A stretch of 64,000 bases of DNA from Melastoma dodecandrum (taxonomy: Eukaryota > Streptophyta > Magnoliopsida > Myrtales > Melastomataceae). Below, in pieces: positions 11,156 through 22,099 of the stretch (position 1 is the stretch's first letter; every line of letters starts with the position of its first letter). The DNA lies in contig JARUPY010000606.1 of assembly GCA_029817715.1 (NCBI GenBank), forward strand, positions 3,348,001 through 3,412,000. Direction: 5' to 3'. The position numbers and the translations under genes were made by a program. The notes beneath the pieces were generated by a model. The model saw only the letters and a list, made by a program, of their open reading frames with translations. It was not told where the DNA came from and searched no databases.

Positions 11156-12912
11156 GTGCAGGATGTCCATCATGTGTCCACAGGGGGTGTAAAGATTAGT
11201 ATTCTACAGGAACCTAAATTGAGGTTAAACTTTGGGTTCTATCCGGTAAAACGGACGGAATACTGTGGTAGTTCACCATGTGAAAGAGCTTTCAGAGTGG
11301 AAGCTCAGCGTGGTGATATACGGTTGGATGAGAATGACTTATGGGTGCAAACCTTGTTTTCTCCAACGGATACCAGGAGTTCTAGCTGGTATGACGACTT
11401 GTTTCCTAAACAAGTGTGTAGGGCAGTAAAGTTAACCTGAAAAAAATGGGATAAGTTCCTGGTAAAACTTGCCGACAATTTTAGTGAAGATCAATTAAAA
11501 TTGTGGAGTCGGAATAGCCTAAAGGCTAGACTCGAGTTAAAGGATCCCGGAACCATTATAAGAGCCAGAAACATTACGTATACGGCTGAGATGGTTGAGG
11601 AGTTTGACAAACAAATTCCTGAATTGCTTGAAAAATGCTTGATTAGGGACAGTTACAGTTCACATTCTAGTCCTGTCTTTATGGTAATTAATCATGCCGA
11701 GCAGGTGCGAGGAAAAGCACGAATGGTTATAGACTATCGTCAGCTTAACAAAGCTACCAAAGACGATGGCTATAAGATTCCCACAGCGGGAGATTTAATT
11801 GATAGAGTTAGTTTGAGTTAACCAAAATTCTTCTCAAAATTTGACTTGAAAAGTGGATACTGGCAAGTCAAGATGAAGAAGAGTCGGTTCCTCTAACGGC
11901 CTTCAATGCTCCGCAGGGAATGTTTGAATGGCTGGTGATGCCGTTCGGCATGAAAAATGCTCCAGGCGTATTTCAGCGCAAAATGGATAATGCTTTCAAG
12001 CAAATCCGAAAATTTTGTGCGGTCTACATAGACGACGTGTTAGTCTACAGTAAGACTGAAGACGACCCCATGAGGCACCTAGACAAGGTGACTGATGTCT
12101 TCCGACAGGAATGCATGATTCTATCAGAAAGAAAGATAGAATGGTTTAAGGAGTCAGTTAATTTTTTAGGTATGGAGATTGAGCAAGGAAAAATAAAATT
12201 GCAAAGTCATATTGCCGAAAAAATTGTTGATTTTCCTGACAGACTTGAGGATATAAAACAAGTTCAAAGATTTTGTGGATTTGTTAACTATGCAAGAAAG
12301 TTTGTGAAGGATCTTTCCCAAGATCTAGGAAGGATTTCAAAGAAAACATCTTCTGTGAATCCTTGGTTATGGGAAGATGAGGATACTCATGCTATTCAGA
12401 GGATTAAGAGAAAGGTTAAAAATCTACCTCAACTCTCTTTACCATCTGATAAAGATGAGTTAGTCCTGGAAATTGATGCTTCTAACGAGTTCTGGGGGGC
12501 TGTCCTTAAAATTAAAGGAAGAAAGCCTGAACCCGTTTGTAAGTATTGGTCGGGTAGTTTTAAGGGGTACGAACTCCGATACCCGATACACGAAAAAGAA
12601 GTATTAGCTTTAAAAAATGGAATAAAAGCCTTTTACATCTTTTTGGCACCTAAGAAATTCTTAGTGCACTCTGACTCGACCTATGTAAAAAGGTTTATGA
12701 GTCTGAACCTCAAGGAGGCTAGGCAGACTAGACTTTTGAGGTTGTAGGAATGGTTTAGCTATTATAAATTCGATGTCGAGTATATCTCGTCGGACAAAAA
12801 CATAATAGCTGACTCTTTCTCTAGAGAATTTGCAGATGGATCCAGCCGCAAAGAGGAAGATCTACTGGGGATGCAAGCAGGAGGGGCACTCCAAGAAGGT
12901 ATGTCCCAATAA
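11156..12912 (+). pseudogene. Pararetrovirus reverse transcriptase and RNase H
   Basis: RT motifs in order are ARMVIDYRQLNKAT, KFDLKSGYWQVKM, MPFGMKNAPGVFQ and the catalytic YIDDVLVYS (YIDD at 12025-12036). RNase H follows, with EIDAS near 12472, HEKEVLAL near 12590 and NIIADSFSRE near 12800. Breaks are TGA 11438-11440, TAA 11819-11821, a frameshift near 11880 and TAG 12745-12747. The frame finally ends at TAA 12910-12912, overlapping the next ORF by about 77 nt, as expected in a compact viral genome. Confidence 0.92.
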
Positions 12913-13495
12913 GAGAGATAATGAGCATAGTGATGCTGGTTCCAATTCTATAACGAAATCAGCTTTGTGCTGGCAGTGCAAGCGACCTGGACATAGATCA
13001 TTCGAATGTCCAAACAAGCTGAAAGCTACGGATTCCCAGAAGGGAATGGTTGATCTTAAGGAGAAGGTAATAACCAACTCCAAGAGAAAAGCGGAAACAA
13101 ATCTCCAGAAGGAAATGGTTGATCCTATGGAGAAAGCTTCGGCTAGCTCTAAAGGAAAAACGAAGATTGATTCTCAGAAGAGAATGGCTGAACCCAAGGA
13201 AAAGATAATAACCAATTCCAAAGGGAAGGCAGAGAAAAATTCTCAGAAGGGAATGACAGGTCCTAAAGGAGGAGGTAATATCAACTCCAAAGGAAACGGG
13301 ATGAAAGATCTTCAAGAGAAGGTGGCTGATCCTGAAGAGATAAGCTCTAAAGGAAAGGCGAAGATGGTGGATCTGAAGGAAGAAGCTCAGGCTAATTCCC
13401 AAGGAAAAACCGAGAAGAAGAAAAAAGCGAAGCAGCTTAAGTCTTCTGATCATGAGAAGGATGGAAAGGTTGAAGAGCTTGGTGGTACCCGTTAA
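12836..13495 (+). pseudogene. Pararetrovirus ORF2, N-terminal part: zinc knuckles and Lys-rich repeats
   Basis: Starts at ATG 12836, overlapping the RNase H end in another frame. Two tandem zinc knuckles follow. The first (around 12863-12910) lacks its first Cys (YWGC instead of CxxC). The second, CWQCKRPGHRSFEC (12968-13009), is intact. Residues from about 13030 to 13430 form roughly five degenerate repeats of about 24 residues, of the kind QKxMVDPKEK...NSKGKAE, very rich in Lys. TAA 13493-13495 ends the frame, but coding continues from about 13492 in the next frame, implying a frameshift. I do not recognise this as a known transactivator. Confidence 0.6.
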
Positions 13496-15021
13496 CCACG
13501 GAGCAGTTCAATTACTGTCGTAATCATCTGGCCAAAGAGCAGAAAATTTCCATAAATCAAGCTGTTAAATCCTATAAGGCTTTATTACAATGTCGGAAGG
13601 AACAAAAGGAGCGGATGGAGACTGAGTACGCTGAAGAGGAGGTAAAATTCAAAGCCTTCATAGGAGAGCCAGTGGTTCGGAAGGAAGAACATCCTGACGA
13701 TACGGCGGAAATGGAGTACGACGAGTATTTCAATTACGAAATACCCGGAACACTCGAAGAAGGTAATCCTAAAACTCAGGAGAACCTTGAGGAAGTAATT
13801 CCTAAAGGAGGTTCGATTAGAGAACTTGGTGAGCAAGCTCACGATGACAAGGGTCATGAAGATCTAGATGGATCTTGGTTTTTTGATCTGGATTCTTTCG
13901 AAGATGGATCCCTATTTTGGGATGCCACTGTTGTCCGTGGAGGACTCATGGGTGGTATTAAAAATAATTACCAACGCTAGATTGAGTTTTTCGCAACAAA
14001 GGCGATAGAGTACATCAAAGATCTGGAGTCTAAGTTGACCTACAAGGCTGCAGATGGAGAAGAACTGTCTAAGACCGTAAGGGATAGACAGTAAATTCTC
14101 ACCACGACTATGTCCATATTACCATGCGAAGTCAAGGACTACGAGACTTCAAAAGTAATAGTGGATATGAGAGAATCCTCTCTGGAGGAGAACTCTGTAC
14201 TTCAGCCTTATCTACACCGGATATCGGAGAAGTGGCCGTCCATAAGGATTAATTCAGGTATGATGGGAGTTGCTTTACCATATTTGCATGTGGGTTTTGT
14301 CGATATTCTGGAGATTGATAGATCAGAACCAGAGCAGATAGAACCATTGCCGCACTTGGTAAAGTTCATACTCGGATGCCTTGGCTACAGATCAAAGTAT
14401 GCTACGACATTGATTACTAGCACTATGATGGAGGAAGAGGAACATGAAAAGTTTGGGAAAGTAATCCTTCCCAACATGCAAGTTTGGGACATCCATCCTA
14501 GTGAAAGTAGGCATCTGATAGAACCTCAACGACAGGACCTTGATCAGAGGGGTTTATGGCGAAAGTATTACAAGGATAAGACTGTAAGAAAAGCCATAAA
14601 GATTGAGTTTCTGAAGGATGTGTTGGAGCACGTATTTGACCGCAAGGAGTTATACTATGTGCTCAGTGACGGGATGACAACTGTCACGATCCTCCGTTCC
14701 TATCTCAGCTATGCAGATGAGCAAGCAGGGGAGCGAGGATGGGAGAGAGTTTTGGATCTTCTGGATAGTTTCTGGAAGAGAAAAAACTCTGAGTTGTGCC
14801 TCCGGACGGACACCTTTGAAGTCTGGAGAAAAATCGCTGACTACACCGACAAATCCTTAGCCCAACGGTTTAAGCAAGACGAAGAGAGAGCCCAACAAAA
14901 TTGTGAAGGACTAGGACTCTCTGAAGTAGTTGGAAAAACATCAAGAGCCAACGAAGAAGGAATCTCCCAGGACAGAGCAATGATGCAGACGGGAGAAGAA
15001 AATTTTGTAAAGATAGATTAG
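13492..15021 (+). pseudogene. Pararetrovirus ORF2, C-terminal part, family not recognised
   Basis: One frame runs from about 13492 to TAA 15019-15021, broken only by TAG 13978-13980 and TAA 14092-14094. The first third is acidic (13615-13980). The last 303 residues (from 14110, MSILPCEVKDYE) look globular, with MGVALPYLHVGFVDIL and FILGCLGYRSKYATTL segments and a charged Gln/Glu-rich tail. The position, between RNase H and the promoter, is where caulimoviruses and cavemoviruses keep the transactivator/viroplasmin. I see no clear similarity to it, so function is unassigned. Confidence 0.55.
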
Positions 15022-15344
15022 ACAATTTTGTAGCTTTTGTAAGCTTTGATAAAGTAGATTCTTTTACTTTTGAGCGGGCATACAGTGCATAGGCACCAGC
15101 TTCTTTGTGTATATATTTCACAACCCTCTACCTCATTTGGGGGGAGGCGATCTGAATAGAGAATTTTCTCTCACATCTCTCTGAGTCAAAATTCTTTGAT
15201 CGTTCTCCAAGGATACCTTAAGGAGTCAAGAGTAGTTAGAATTAATCAAAATTGATTAAAACTAACTTAAGGTCAGATATTCGAATCGAAACCTCGAAGG
15301 AAAAGTCTTTATGACTAAACCTTGTGTTTTGGATAAAGAGTGTC

Positions 15345-15352
15345 TATATAAG
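15345..15352 (+). promoter_or_regulatory. Pararetroviral genomic-RNA promoter, TATA box
   Basis: TATATAAG lies in the intergenic region right after ORF2. Transcription would start near 15380, about 600 nt before the primer site. That is close to the leader distance in the 35S promoter arrangement of caulimovirids. Confidence 0.65.
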
Positions 15353-15584
15353 ACCCTCAAGGTAAGGGCATTCAGAAAGACACAGAAGAGCCTCTCCCTC
15401 TCACAGAATTCTTAATTTTGAGAAGTGAGTATCTCTTGAAACCTCCACAGTTGCGGAAGCTTGTTGTACCCTTGAAGCTATCCACTGGAGTAAGGTATGA
15501 TAAGCATCTTATGTTAAGTTGTTTATGTTCTGAGATAATACTTTAATTAAGAAATTAAAGTGGTGCAGTGCACGAGTCATTTTT

Positions 15585-15893
15585 ATGATTGATTGCCCGA
15601 ATCCTGAGTTATTCCATTTGGATCACGGGGTGGGCAAGGATTCTACTACTGGTCTTCTCAATACCATAGTAGATCGGTTAGAAATTCTATCGGCAGAAGT
15701 AACGCAGTTATCCAAGCTGGTAGAAAGTTATTCTAAGAAATTAGAAGAACTGACTCTAGTACAGAGTGAATTTGAGGAATATTTCTTTGAAGGTAAGTCC
15801 AATCTCGGATTTACGGCAAGTTCAAAATACTCAAACGAGTATTTGAGGTTGGTGGAACGCCGACGACAAAGACAATTGGGAAAATCTTCTTAA
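15585..15893 (+). CDS. Small coiled-coil ORF in the pararetroviral leader
   Basis: A 102-residue uninterrupted frame (MIDCPNPELFHLDHG...) lies between the putative transcription start and the primer site. Residues about 24-68 show heptad-like Leu/Ile spacing (IVDRLEILSAEVTQLSKLVE) and the end is basic (VERRRQRQLGKSS). A coiled coil plus a basic tail resembles virion-associated proteins of caulimoviruses and ORF2 of badnaviruses, but those lie elsewhere in the genome. It is notably intact compared with the other viral frames. Function is inferred only. Confidence 0.45.
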   Translation: MIDCPNPELFHLDHGVGKDSTTGLLNTIVDRLEILSAEVTQLSKLVESYSKKLEELTLVQSEFEEYFFEGKSNLGFTASSKYSNEYLRLVERRRQRQLGKSS

Positions 15894-15987
15894 ATTCGAT
15901 TCCTTTCATGTTTGAAGAGTATCTAACATGCTGATATTTAACTCTTCGGGGAGTTAATTTGCTTTGCTTGTCTTCACCAATTGTAAT

Positions 15988-16000
15988 TGGTATCAGAGCC
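15988..16000 (+). promoter_or_regulatory. tRNA-Met primer-binding site of the pararetrovirus
   Basis: TGGTATCAGAGCC matches the sequence complementary to the 3' end of initiator tRNA-Met, the reverse-transcription primer site used by Caulimoviridae. It conventionally marks position 1 of the viral genome. It lies about 600 nt after the expected transcript start. Confidence 0.88.
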
Positions 16001-16200
16001 GCTTAAGAATAATTTTCTTTATTGTCTTAAGGATTAAATTAGAAGAAGTTAAGTTTTGGGGAATAAAATTCAGAAGGTTAAAGGATTGGGAGAAAGGCGG
16101 TATATTGGGAATAAAAATCCAAACAACAGTAAAATTCAAATTTCTTTTGGGGACCACTATAGTCTGGAACAAAGCTCACCTCCGTTACCTTACTGTTTAA

Positions 16201-18616
16201 GGCAAGTTGTTTCAAAATTTCGTAAATAAAATAATACATATTTCAACACTCTTTCATTTACTTTATTTCCGTCGTATTTTCATATACAAATTAATTTGTT
16301 TTAGATGTTCCCTACTGAAATATTAAAACGCGACATAGGTTTGATACGAAAAATTCAAACCGGTTGATGTTTACGATGCGAATCTCAATGCGTGGCAGTT
16401 TTTCAAACCGTGGGGAGTCTATCCGTTAATGCGGAGCTTCTTCCTCTTCTCATCTTAGCCACCGGGAAAGAAAAGCCAAACCCTCGCCATCATCCCCAAA
16501 CATGGCCAACGAAAAGAAAAGGGGTAATATTTACTACTGGTCAAAAAGCGCAACTTTCTCCCGATGCAAAAGGCATTACACCATTCCCATTCGCTAATCT
16601 TTCTTTGTGTGTATGAATGAACAAGAGGTGGGGAGGGGGAGGACGCATGCATGTGCACGCGTAGCTTCTTTTACTAGTCTTCCCCTCTATGGGTGGATCA
16701 AGCAAGTCCTTGTACGAAGATTATATACAAGTAGAGACACGTGGACTGCATGGAAACCCTAAAAACGATGTCCCCGGGTTGCGGCACCATAATCGGCGAG
16801 TCAGCCGGGATTTATTTGATCAGATTCCTTTGAGAACAGTAGAAAATCCCTACCAACCACCACAAGGGCCAAAAGGTAGTACTACTACTCGAAGATCTTC
16901 TTATTTTTTATGTTAAAAAGAAAAAAGTGGAAGTGAAAGTGGTGGAGGAGGAGGAGGAGGATGAGGGTGTTAACAGTCAAACCGACAAGAGGCTGATATT
17001 CTAATTCCCCCCCAATATTCTTTATTTATATACCAAGTTTTAAGTTTTTTTTTTGTTATGGTAACGTGTAGGCGTTAGGTAAATACCATCATGACGTACT
17101 AATTTCCAAAAAGAAAATAGCGCGAATCGGAAGGGGGAACGTGTGGGCAAGGGCCGCCGAATCATGACGCTAACTTTTGGCTGTGGCCTGGCCGGTGGTT
17201 GGTTTTCAATAAACATTTAATAAAGAAGCAAAACCCATCAATTCCCCAACATAACAAGCGCCCTCTGCCAATCAATATATCTATTGCTAAACAAAACACA
17301 TACCCGAGAATTTTTTTTAGTTTAACCCGATGAGAAAATCATCCCCCCTGCAACTTACCCCATTAGAAAATTTGTTCGATAGGGATGGGCACGGGGTGGC
17401 GATAGAAACCCCGGTTTTACCCCCCGGCCCCATCTCGTGTAAACAGGGGGTGGTGGAGTATTGGGGGGGGGGGGGGGGGTGTCAATTTATTCACGGGGTA
17501 GAGTGGGGGGGGTTCAATCGGGTTCAAATCTCTCTGTTCATCGCGATTTCCACCCACCCGATTTAGTATATTATGTTAAAGTATTTTTTATTGTTTTCAA
17601 AAATATATACTATAACGATTTTTAATTATTCTTTAAGAGTGATTTTCAATGAAAGACTTGTATGATGTATCTTCTTAACATTTATCGGATAGACTTACAT
17701 TTTGATAGTAATATTTAAGTGATTTGAGTTGGTTATTTTAGATTTGTGATATATTATATATTTTTTTAACTGAGTTTATAATGAAATTGATACCGCTAAG
17801 GATTTTTAATCCTCTCATGAGGTGGGCTGGGGCTAACAGATAGGGCGGTTAAATTTACATGAAATCAGGGCGAGACACAAAATATGTTTCCAAATACGAG
17901 TTTTAAAATTAAACACATAATATAAAATTAAATAATATATAAAAATTTTTATTTTAAGTTATATTATATATAATTTGTTTTGAAATAAAAATATATTAGT
18001 TTTCTTTACATTATTTCTGATGTAAATTACCCTCTTCGTCGTCTTTCTTATCTCAGTGATTGAAGTATAGGTAGAATGTAGGAAGGAATATATTTTTGAA
18101 GTTTTTTTTTTTATTTTATAAAATATTGTATGTTTTTTTTATATTCTATTTAGTTTAAAATACTCTACTTGCTAGATTATTATTTAGTTTTATATGTATA
18201 ATTTTTAAACTAATTAATATAAATATATTATGTTTCGAATTTCACAATTTGAAACTTGAATCAAGCTAACATATTTGAAGTTTCAAAACACAAACTCGAC
18301 ATGTTTACGACACGAATTACGCGAATATGAAATACGAGGGATAACAGGAACCCTACGCCATGCCCATCCTTCACGACGACCTTGTCTTGGCTCTATCCGA
18401 TTCGATATTTTTTTCTTTAATTGAAAAGAAGGTGCTACGTTTTTCCTGGACGCGAATGTCGTCAAAGGAAAAAAGCGTCTTATCTTTTCCGGTTTTCCAG
18501 GGGCGTTTCAGCTATCAACAGATGGCGTGTAAAGTTGACGGAGATTTGAATTCTTCGGCTTAAGGCGACGAAAGAATATTGAAAGTACCCAGGAAAAACT
18601 AGGGGAAAAAAAAGAA
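16201..18616. other. Intergenic, AT-rich, no gene seen
   Basis: Nothing with coding character is recognised. There is a run of 17 G at 17463-17479 within a GGGTGGGG-rich segment (about 17380-17530), and very AT-rich DNA from 17560 to 18260. The short frames near 16392 and 16689 have no domain or splice context. Confidence 0.55.
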
Positions 18617-19198
18617 GGCAAAATATTAATTTATGACCTTAATTTTTAGCCAACTTTCTGTTTTGTCATTAACTTAGTTTGTTATATAATTTTGTCCCCA
18701 ACTTTTGTTTTTATTTTGATTTTGGCCAATCTTGAATTTTATCGTGCGTAAGCCAAACAGACCTTAATAGACAATTTTCATTTATCGACTAAAAAGAAAA
18801 AAAAATTTCAAAAAATAGGAAATAATAGTGAAACCTTTCTTTTGTATTTTTTTTTATAAAATTTTGATGGACAAATCAAGTGAATTGGAAGCAGAAGTTA
18901 ACGATAGTTGTTGAAGTTGTCAAAAAATATGAAAAATCGATGAAGGTCGGATGATGTTCTATTATGGGGTGACTACTACTGATAAAGTAGATTATGTGAC
19001 GAACGAATGAGAGGTCGAAACTCAACTATTATAAGACACGGGTCAGACTATATTAAGGCCTTGTTTGGCTTTCGCTAAAAGAAATTCATGATTGGCCAAA
19101 ATAAAAATAAAAATAAAAGTTGGTGACAAGATTATATAATAAACTAAGTTAATGACAAAATAGAAAGTTGATTCAAAGTTGAGGCAGTATATTTTGCC
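18617..19198. mobile_element. Foldback MITE, copy 1 (Mutator-like termini)
   Basis: About 582 bp with long imperfect terminal inverted repeats. The left end begins GGCAAAATATTAATTTATG and the right end finishes in the matching ...ATATTTTGCC. The arms extend well over 100 bp and include ACCTTAATAG against its complement. Internal sequence matches copy 2 at 41115-41701 in reverse orientation. Flanks are A-rich, with an 8-bp match (AAAAAGAA) that could be a target duplication. There is no coding capacity. Confidence 0.8.
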
Positions 19199-19206
19199 AA
19201 AAAGAA

Positions 19207-21233
19207 ACAATAATGATTATTTTAATAATGGACAGATTTATGCTGTTTTGGAAGGGTAAGAAAGAACAAAGAAAAGAAAAAACATATTCCGATAAATTCT
19301 TCCCTATTAAAATTCAAACTTCTTTTTTCTTTCTTTCTTTTTTTTTAATGTTTCCAAAACAGTAGTAGACTGGAGATAATAATGTAGCGAGGGGATGACG
19401 AGGTGTCACGTGGAGGGTGGAATTAGAGTCGGCAGTTAGTTTGGAGTCAGTGGTCCCAACGGCAAAAAGGTGGGCCCAGCTATTACACTAATCGAGGTGG
19501 GGTGGGGGGAGGAAGCAGTTATTGTCGGTTTTTTTGGCAGTTTGCCACGTCAAGTACACGTGCTACCCCCGGGGGGTGGGGGGTCTGCTTTTACTTGATT
19601 GACCCGAGATTCCCTCCCTCCCTCTCCAGAGAGGTAATCGAAGAAACAAACAGCTAATTGAGTTCCGTTGGATGACATATATGTCAGGGGGGAGGATTGC
19701 GTTTCTCTGGTACATCCTCATATTCAAAATTACAGCCGACGGCCATTTTTACAATTTCTTTGTTTTTTATCCCACTTCTTTTACTTATCATTTTTTCTCG
19801 TTTTCTTTAATTATTTTTCACGACGTGAACACTCGTCTTAAGACTTTAATACTAGTGTTGATATTAGATTTTGCGGAAGCAGTAAGGTACGTATATAATA
19901 TTTTCGATAAACAATTAAAAAAGTTACCCAAAAAGCATACGTCTGAATTTAGATAAACCAAAAAACTTTAATAAACGATTAAGATTCCTACGTGTGACTC
20001 ATATAACGGTATTCGCGCACACGTGATCGCGAAAACCTCTCGACGATCCTAGCCTCTTGGATCGCCTGGAAATATTTTTATTTCGAAAGCAAAGAAAAAG
20101 CTTTCGAAGTTCTGTATTTCTCCCGCACACCCGCCCTCTGCTCCAATTTCCTTTTATTCCACCTCTGAGACCCTTGTATCCTCAAGCGCTTTGTTTTTCT
20201 TTTCTTAAAAAAAAAAATTCGTTTCATTTGACAATTAAATAAATCGTAATGTAAAATCAGTAATACGATTTTCAATTAATATATTTGGGTTTCTCAAATG
20301 TAATTAACTAAACTTTAAATAATATTTTATATTAATTTATTTTCTCGAATAGAAACAAAATGTTAAATTAATGCAAAATACTTTTAAGCGTTACAGAAGG
20401 TGAACGACATTCATGCATTACTATAATTTAAAAAAATATTATTTTCTTAAATAAAATATCTCAGATATAATATCAAAATAAATATTAAATATTTATTTTA
20501 TATCCTTTTTGTTTAATATAAATCGACCTGAATAAATCCATATTTGATCTTGGTTTAAATTTTGCTATTGTTATTTCAGAATAAATTAATAATCCAATTA
20601 ATTCTAATTCTGAAATATTAGAATGATTAATTTAGTATCCACTAAAATAATCACTAAATGTTAGTGTCGACGTGCTATGCGTGCGACTCTCTAGGTCCTA
20701 TACACGAAGGTTGTGTAAATCCATACACAAACTAAGGTAACCGTCTCGCAACAATTTTTAGTTATCGAACGTGTTAGGAAAATGATCATAAATCATAAAC
20801 TATTATGAATATGTAATTCAATCTCTTCATCTAATCTAACCAACATCCCAATTAATATAGCGCAAACTACATCATCACCAAGATATAATAGATTCACTTG
20901 AAGGTAAAACATTCCTACCATGACCATGGATTTTAGAGTTGCTAATATCTCTATTAGCTTATACGTCAACTCTCTAATCCAAAATAGCGATGAATTCTAT
21001 ATTGACTCAACATTATTCTCTCTACGCTTTGTCACACATCCAACAATCGTATTATTCACAATTCGGTTAAAGACAACTTTTAACGATGTCAAAGCGCAAA
21101 AACTCCACGCATGGAATAAATGAAGGTCTCAAATCAAAAGATCAGTTACACTCGTCCATAAAGAGGATTGACCAATGATGTTCAATATGTGGTATCCTCT
21201 TAAACGAGTCGTGTCTAGTAACCCTAATCTCAG
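19207..21233. other. AT-rich region, possibly old LTR remnant
   Basis: No supported gene. The part from about 20650 to 21230 has the texture of a decayed Copia LTR next to the Copia fragment, but no clean LTR ends were found. Confidence 0.35.
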
Positions 21234-21234
21234 G

Positions 21235-22090
21235 GTACCCCTAAGTATAACTTGAAATACTTTCCCTCGGTACCCTAATCTCATGTATCATTGGGCTCTA
21301 ACTCAAAAAGACCAAATACCCGTTACTTAGAAACCTTGCGATGCGTTCTCGTTTACATGACCAAGTTTACAATGCCAGAGATATGTTAAGCTTGAGTCGC
21401 GCGTTTTCTTTTTCTTCCATTCAACACAGTAAATCGGCTCATCCAAAGTCAGAATATATAAACCATTATTCAACGAATCATTCCCATGGAACATTCCATT
21501 CAAATATGAACATAAGTTGTCATTGAATTCAAATACAAATCGTTTGGAGTCTAAACTCGACACCGAAATGATGTTCTTAGAAAAACTAGGAACGAAATAA
21601 CAATTCTCCAAATTTAAATCAAATCCACTTGGCAACTTTATTACATAAGTCCCTACAGTTAATGCAACAACTCTAGCTCCATTCGTCACTTTAGGTCCAT
21701 CTCGCCCATAGCCGTCTGCAATCACTTAGACCCTGCAAGTTTACACAAATAAAAGAACTACTTTCGGAGTCTATGACCCACGATGAAGAAACAGAAAGAT
21801 TGTATTCAATCACAAAGATACCTGAAGCATCCGCTCCACTGGCATTCTTCTTCATGAATTGGAAGCAATTTTTCTTCCAATGGCCTTTCTTGCCACAATG
21901 AAAGCATATAGCCTCCTTCTCATTAGACCGGGGTACATGTTGCCCTTTTTTAAGCCTCTTTTGAGCTGGAAGTCCGACACTCTTAACTGCTTTGGCCTTG
22001 TGATTAAATTTTCCGGTGCATCTTTCTATGACCTTCGAGTGCATCGCTCACCTTTTATACCCCTAAGTATAACTTGGAAATACTTTCCGT
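21235..22090. repeat. Direct repeat pair flanking the Copia fragment
   Basis: TACCCCTAAGTATAACTTG followed by (G)AAATACTTTCC occurs at about 21235-21267 and again at about 22058-22090, the second copy with one extra G. They could be LTR remnants or an older duplication. Confidence 0.6.
21327..22044 (-). pseudogene. Ty1-copia gag/protease/pre-integrase fragment
   Basis: On the minus strand, a gag zinc knuckle CFHCGKKGHWKKNC near 21900 is followed by a protease-like WVIDSESSSFIC, in which the usual DS/TGS reads DSES. A pre-integrase segment with NIISVSSLD and LWHCKLGHVN near 21340 completes it. The frame breaks near 21700. No reverse transcriptase is present, so only an internal slice of a Copia element remains. 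Nearly identical 33-bp direct repeats bracket the fragment (about 21235 and 22058). Confidence 0.8.
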
Positions 22091-22099
22091 CGATCTATC

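Larger units (their letters stand above)
7602..16187 (+). mobile_element. Endogenous pararetrovirus (Caulimoviridae), permuted near-complete genome
   Basis: About 8.6 kb of integrated viral DNA with caulimovirid hallmarks: zinc-knuckle coat protein, 30K-type movement protein, aspartic protease, reverse transcriptase and RNase H, a downstream ORF, a TATA promoter and a tRNA-Met primer site at 15988-16000. The primer site, conventionally position 1 of these circular genomes, lies at the right end, so the copy is circularly permuted. It is opened between the primer site and ORF1. There are no LTRs. Size fits the family's 7-9 kb genomes. Multiple stop codons and frameshifts show that it is an old, inactive copy. 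Coat protein before movement protein resembles cavemovirus and solendovirus order, but the genus is not assigned. Both ends are approximate, placed at a shared 10-mer. Confidence 0.85.

Noticed and set aside
17330..17566. Gly-rich frame over the G17 tract
   Set aside because: It is produced by the homopolymer and is not a gene.
18617..19198. Initial reading of MITE copy 1 as a hAT-type element because of an 8-bp flank match
   Set aside because: The flank is an A-rich slip-prone sequence, and copy 2 of the same family has a clear 9-bp duplication, so Mutator-type is favoured.
20057..20275. Short frames on both strands near 20.1 kb
   Set aside because: Lys/Phe-rich translations of AT-rich DNA without domains.
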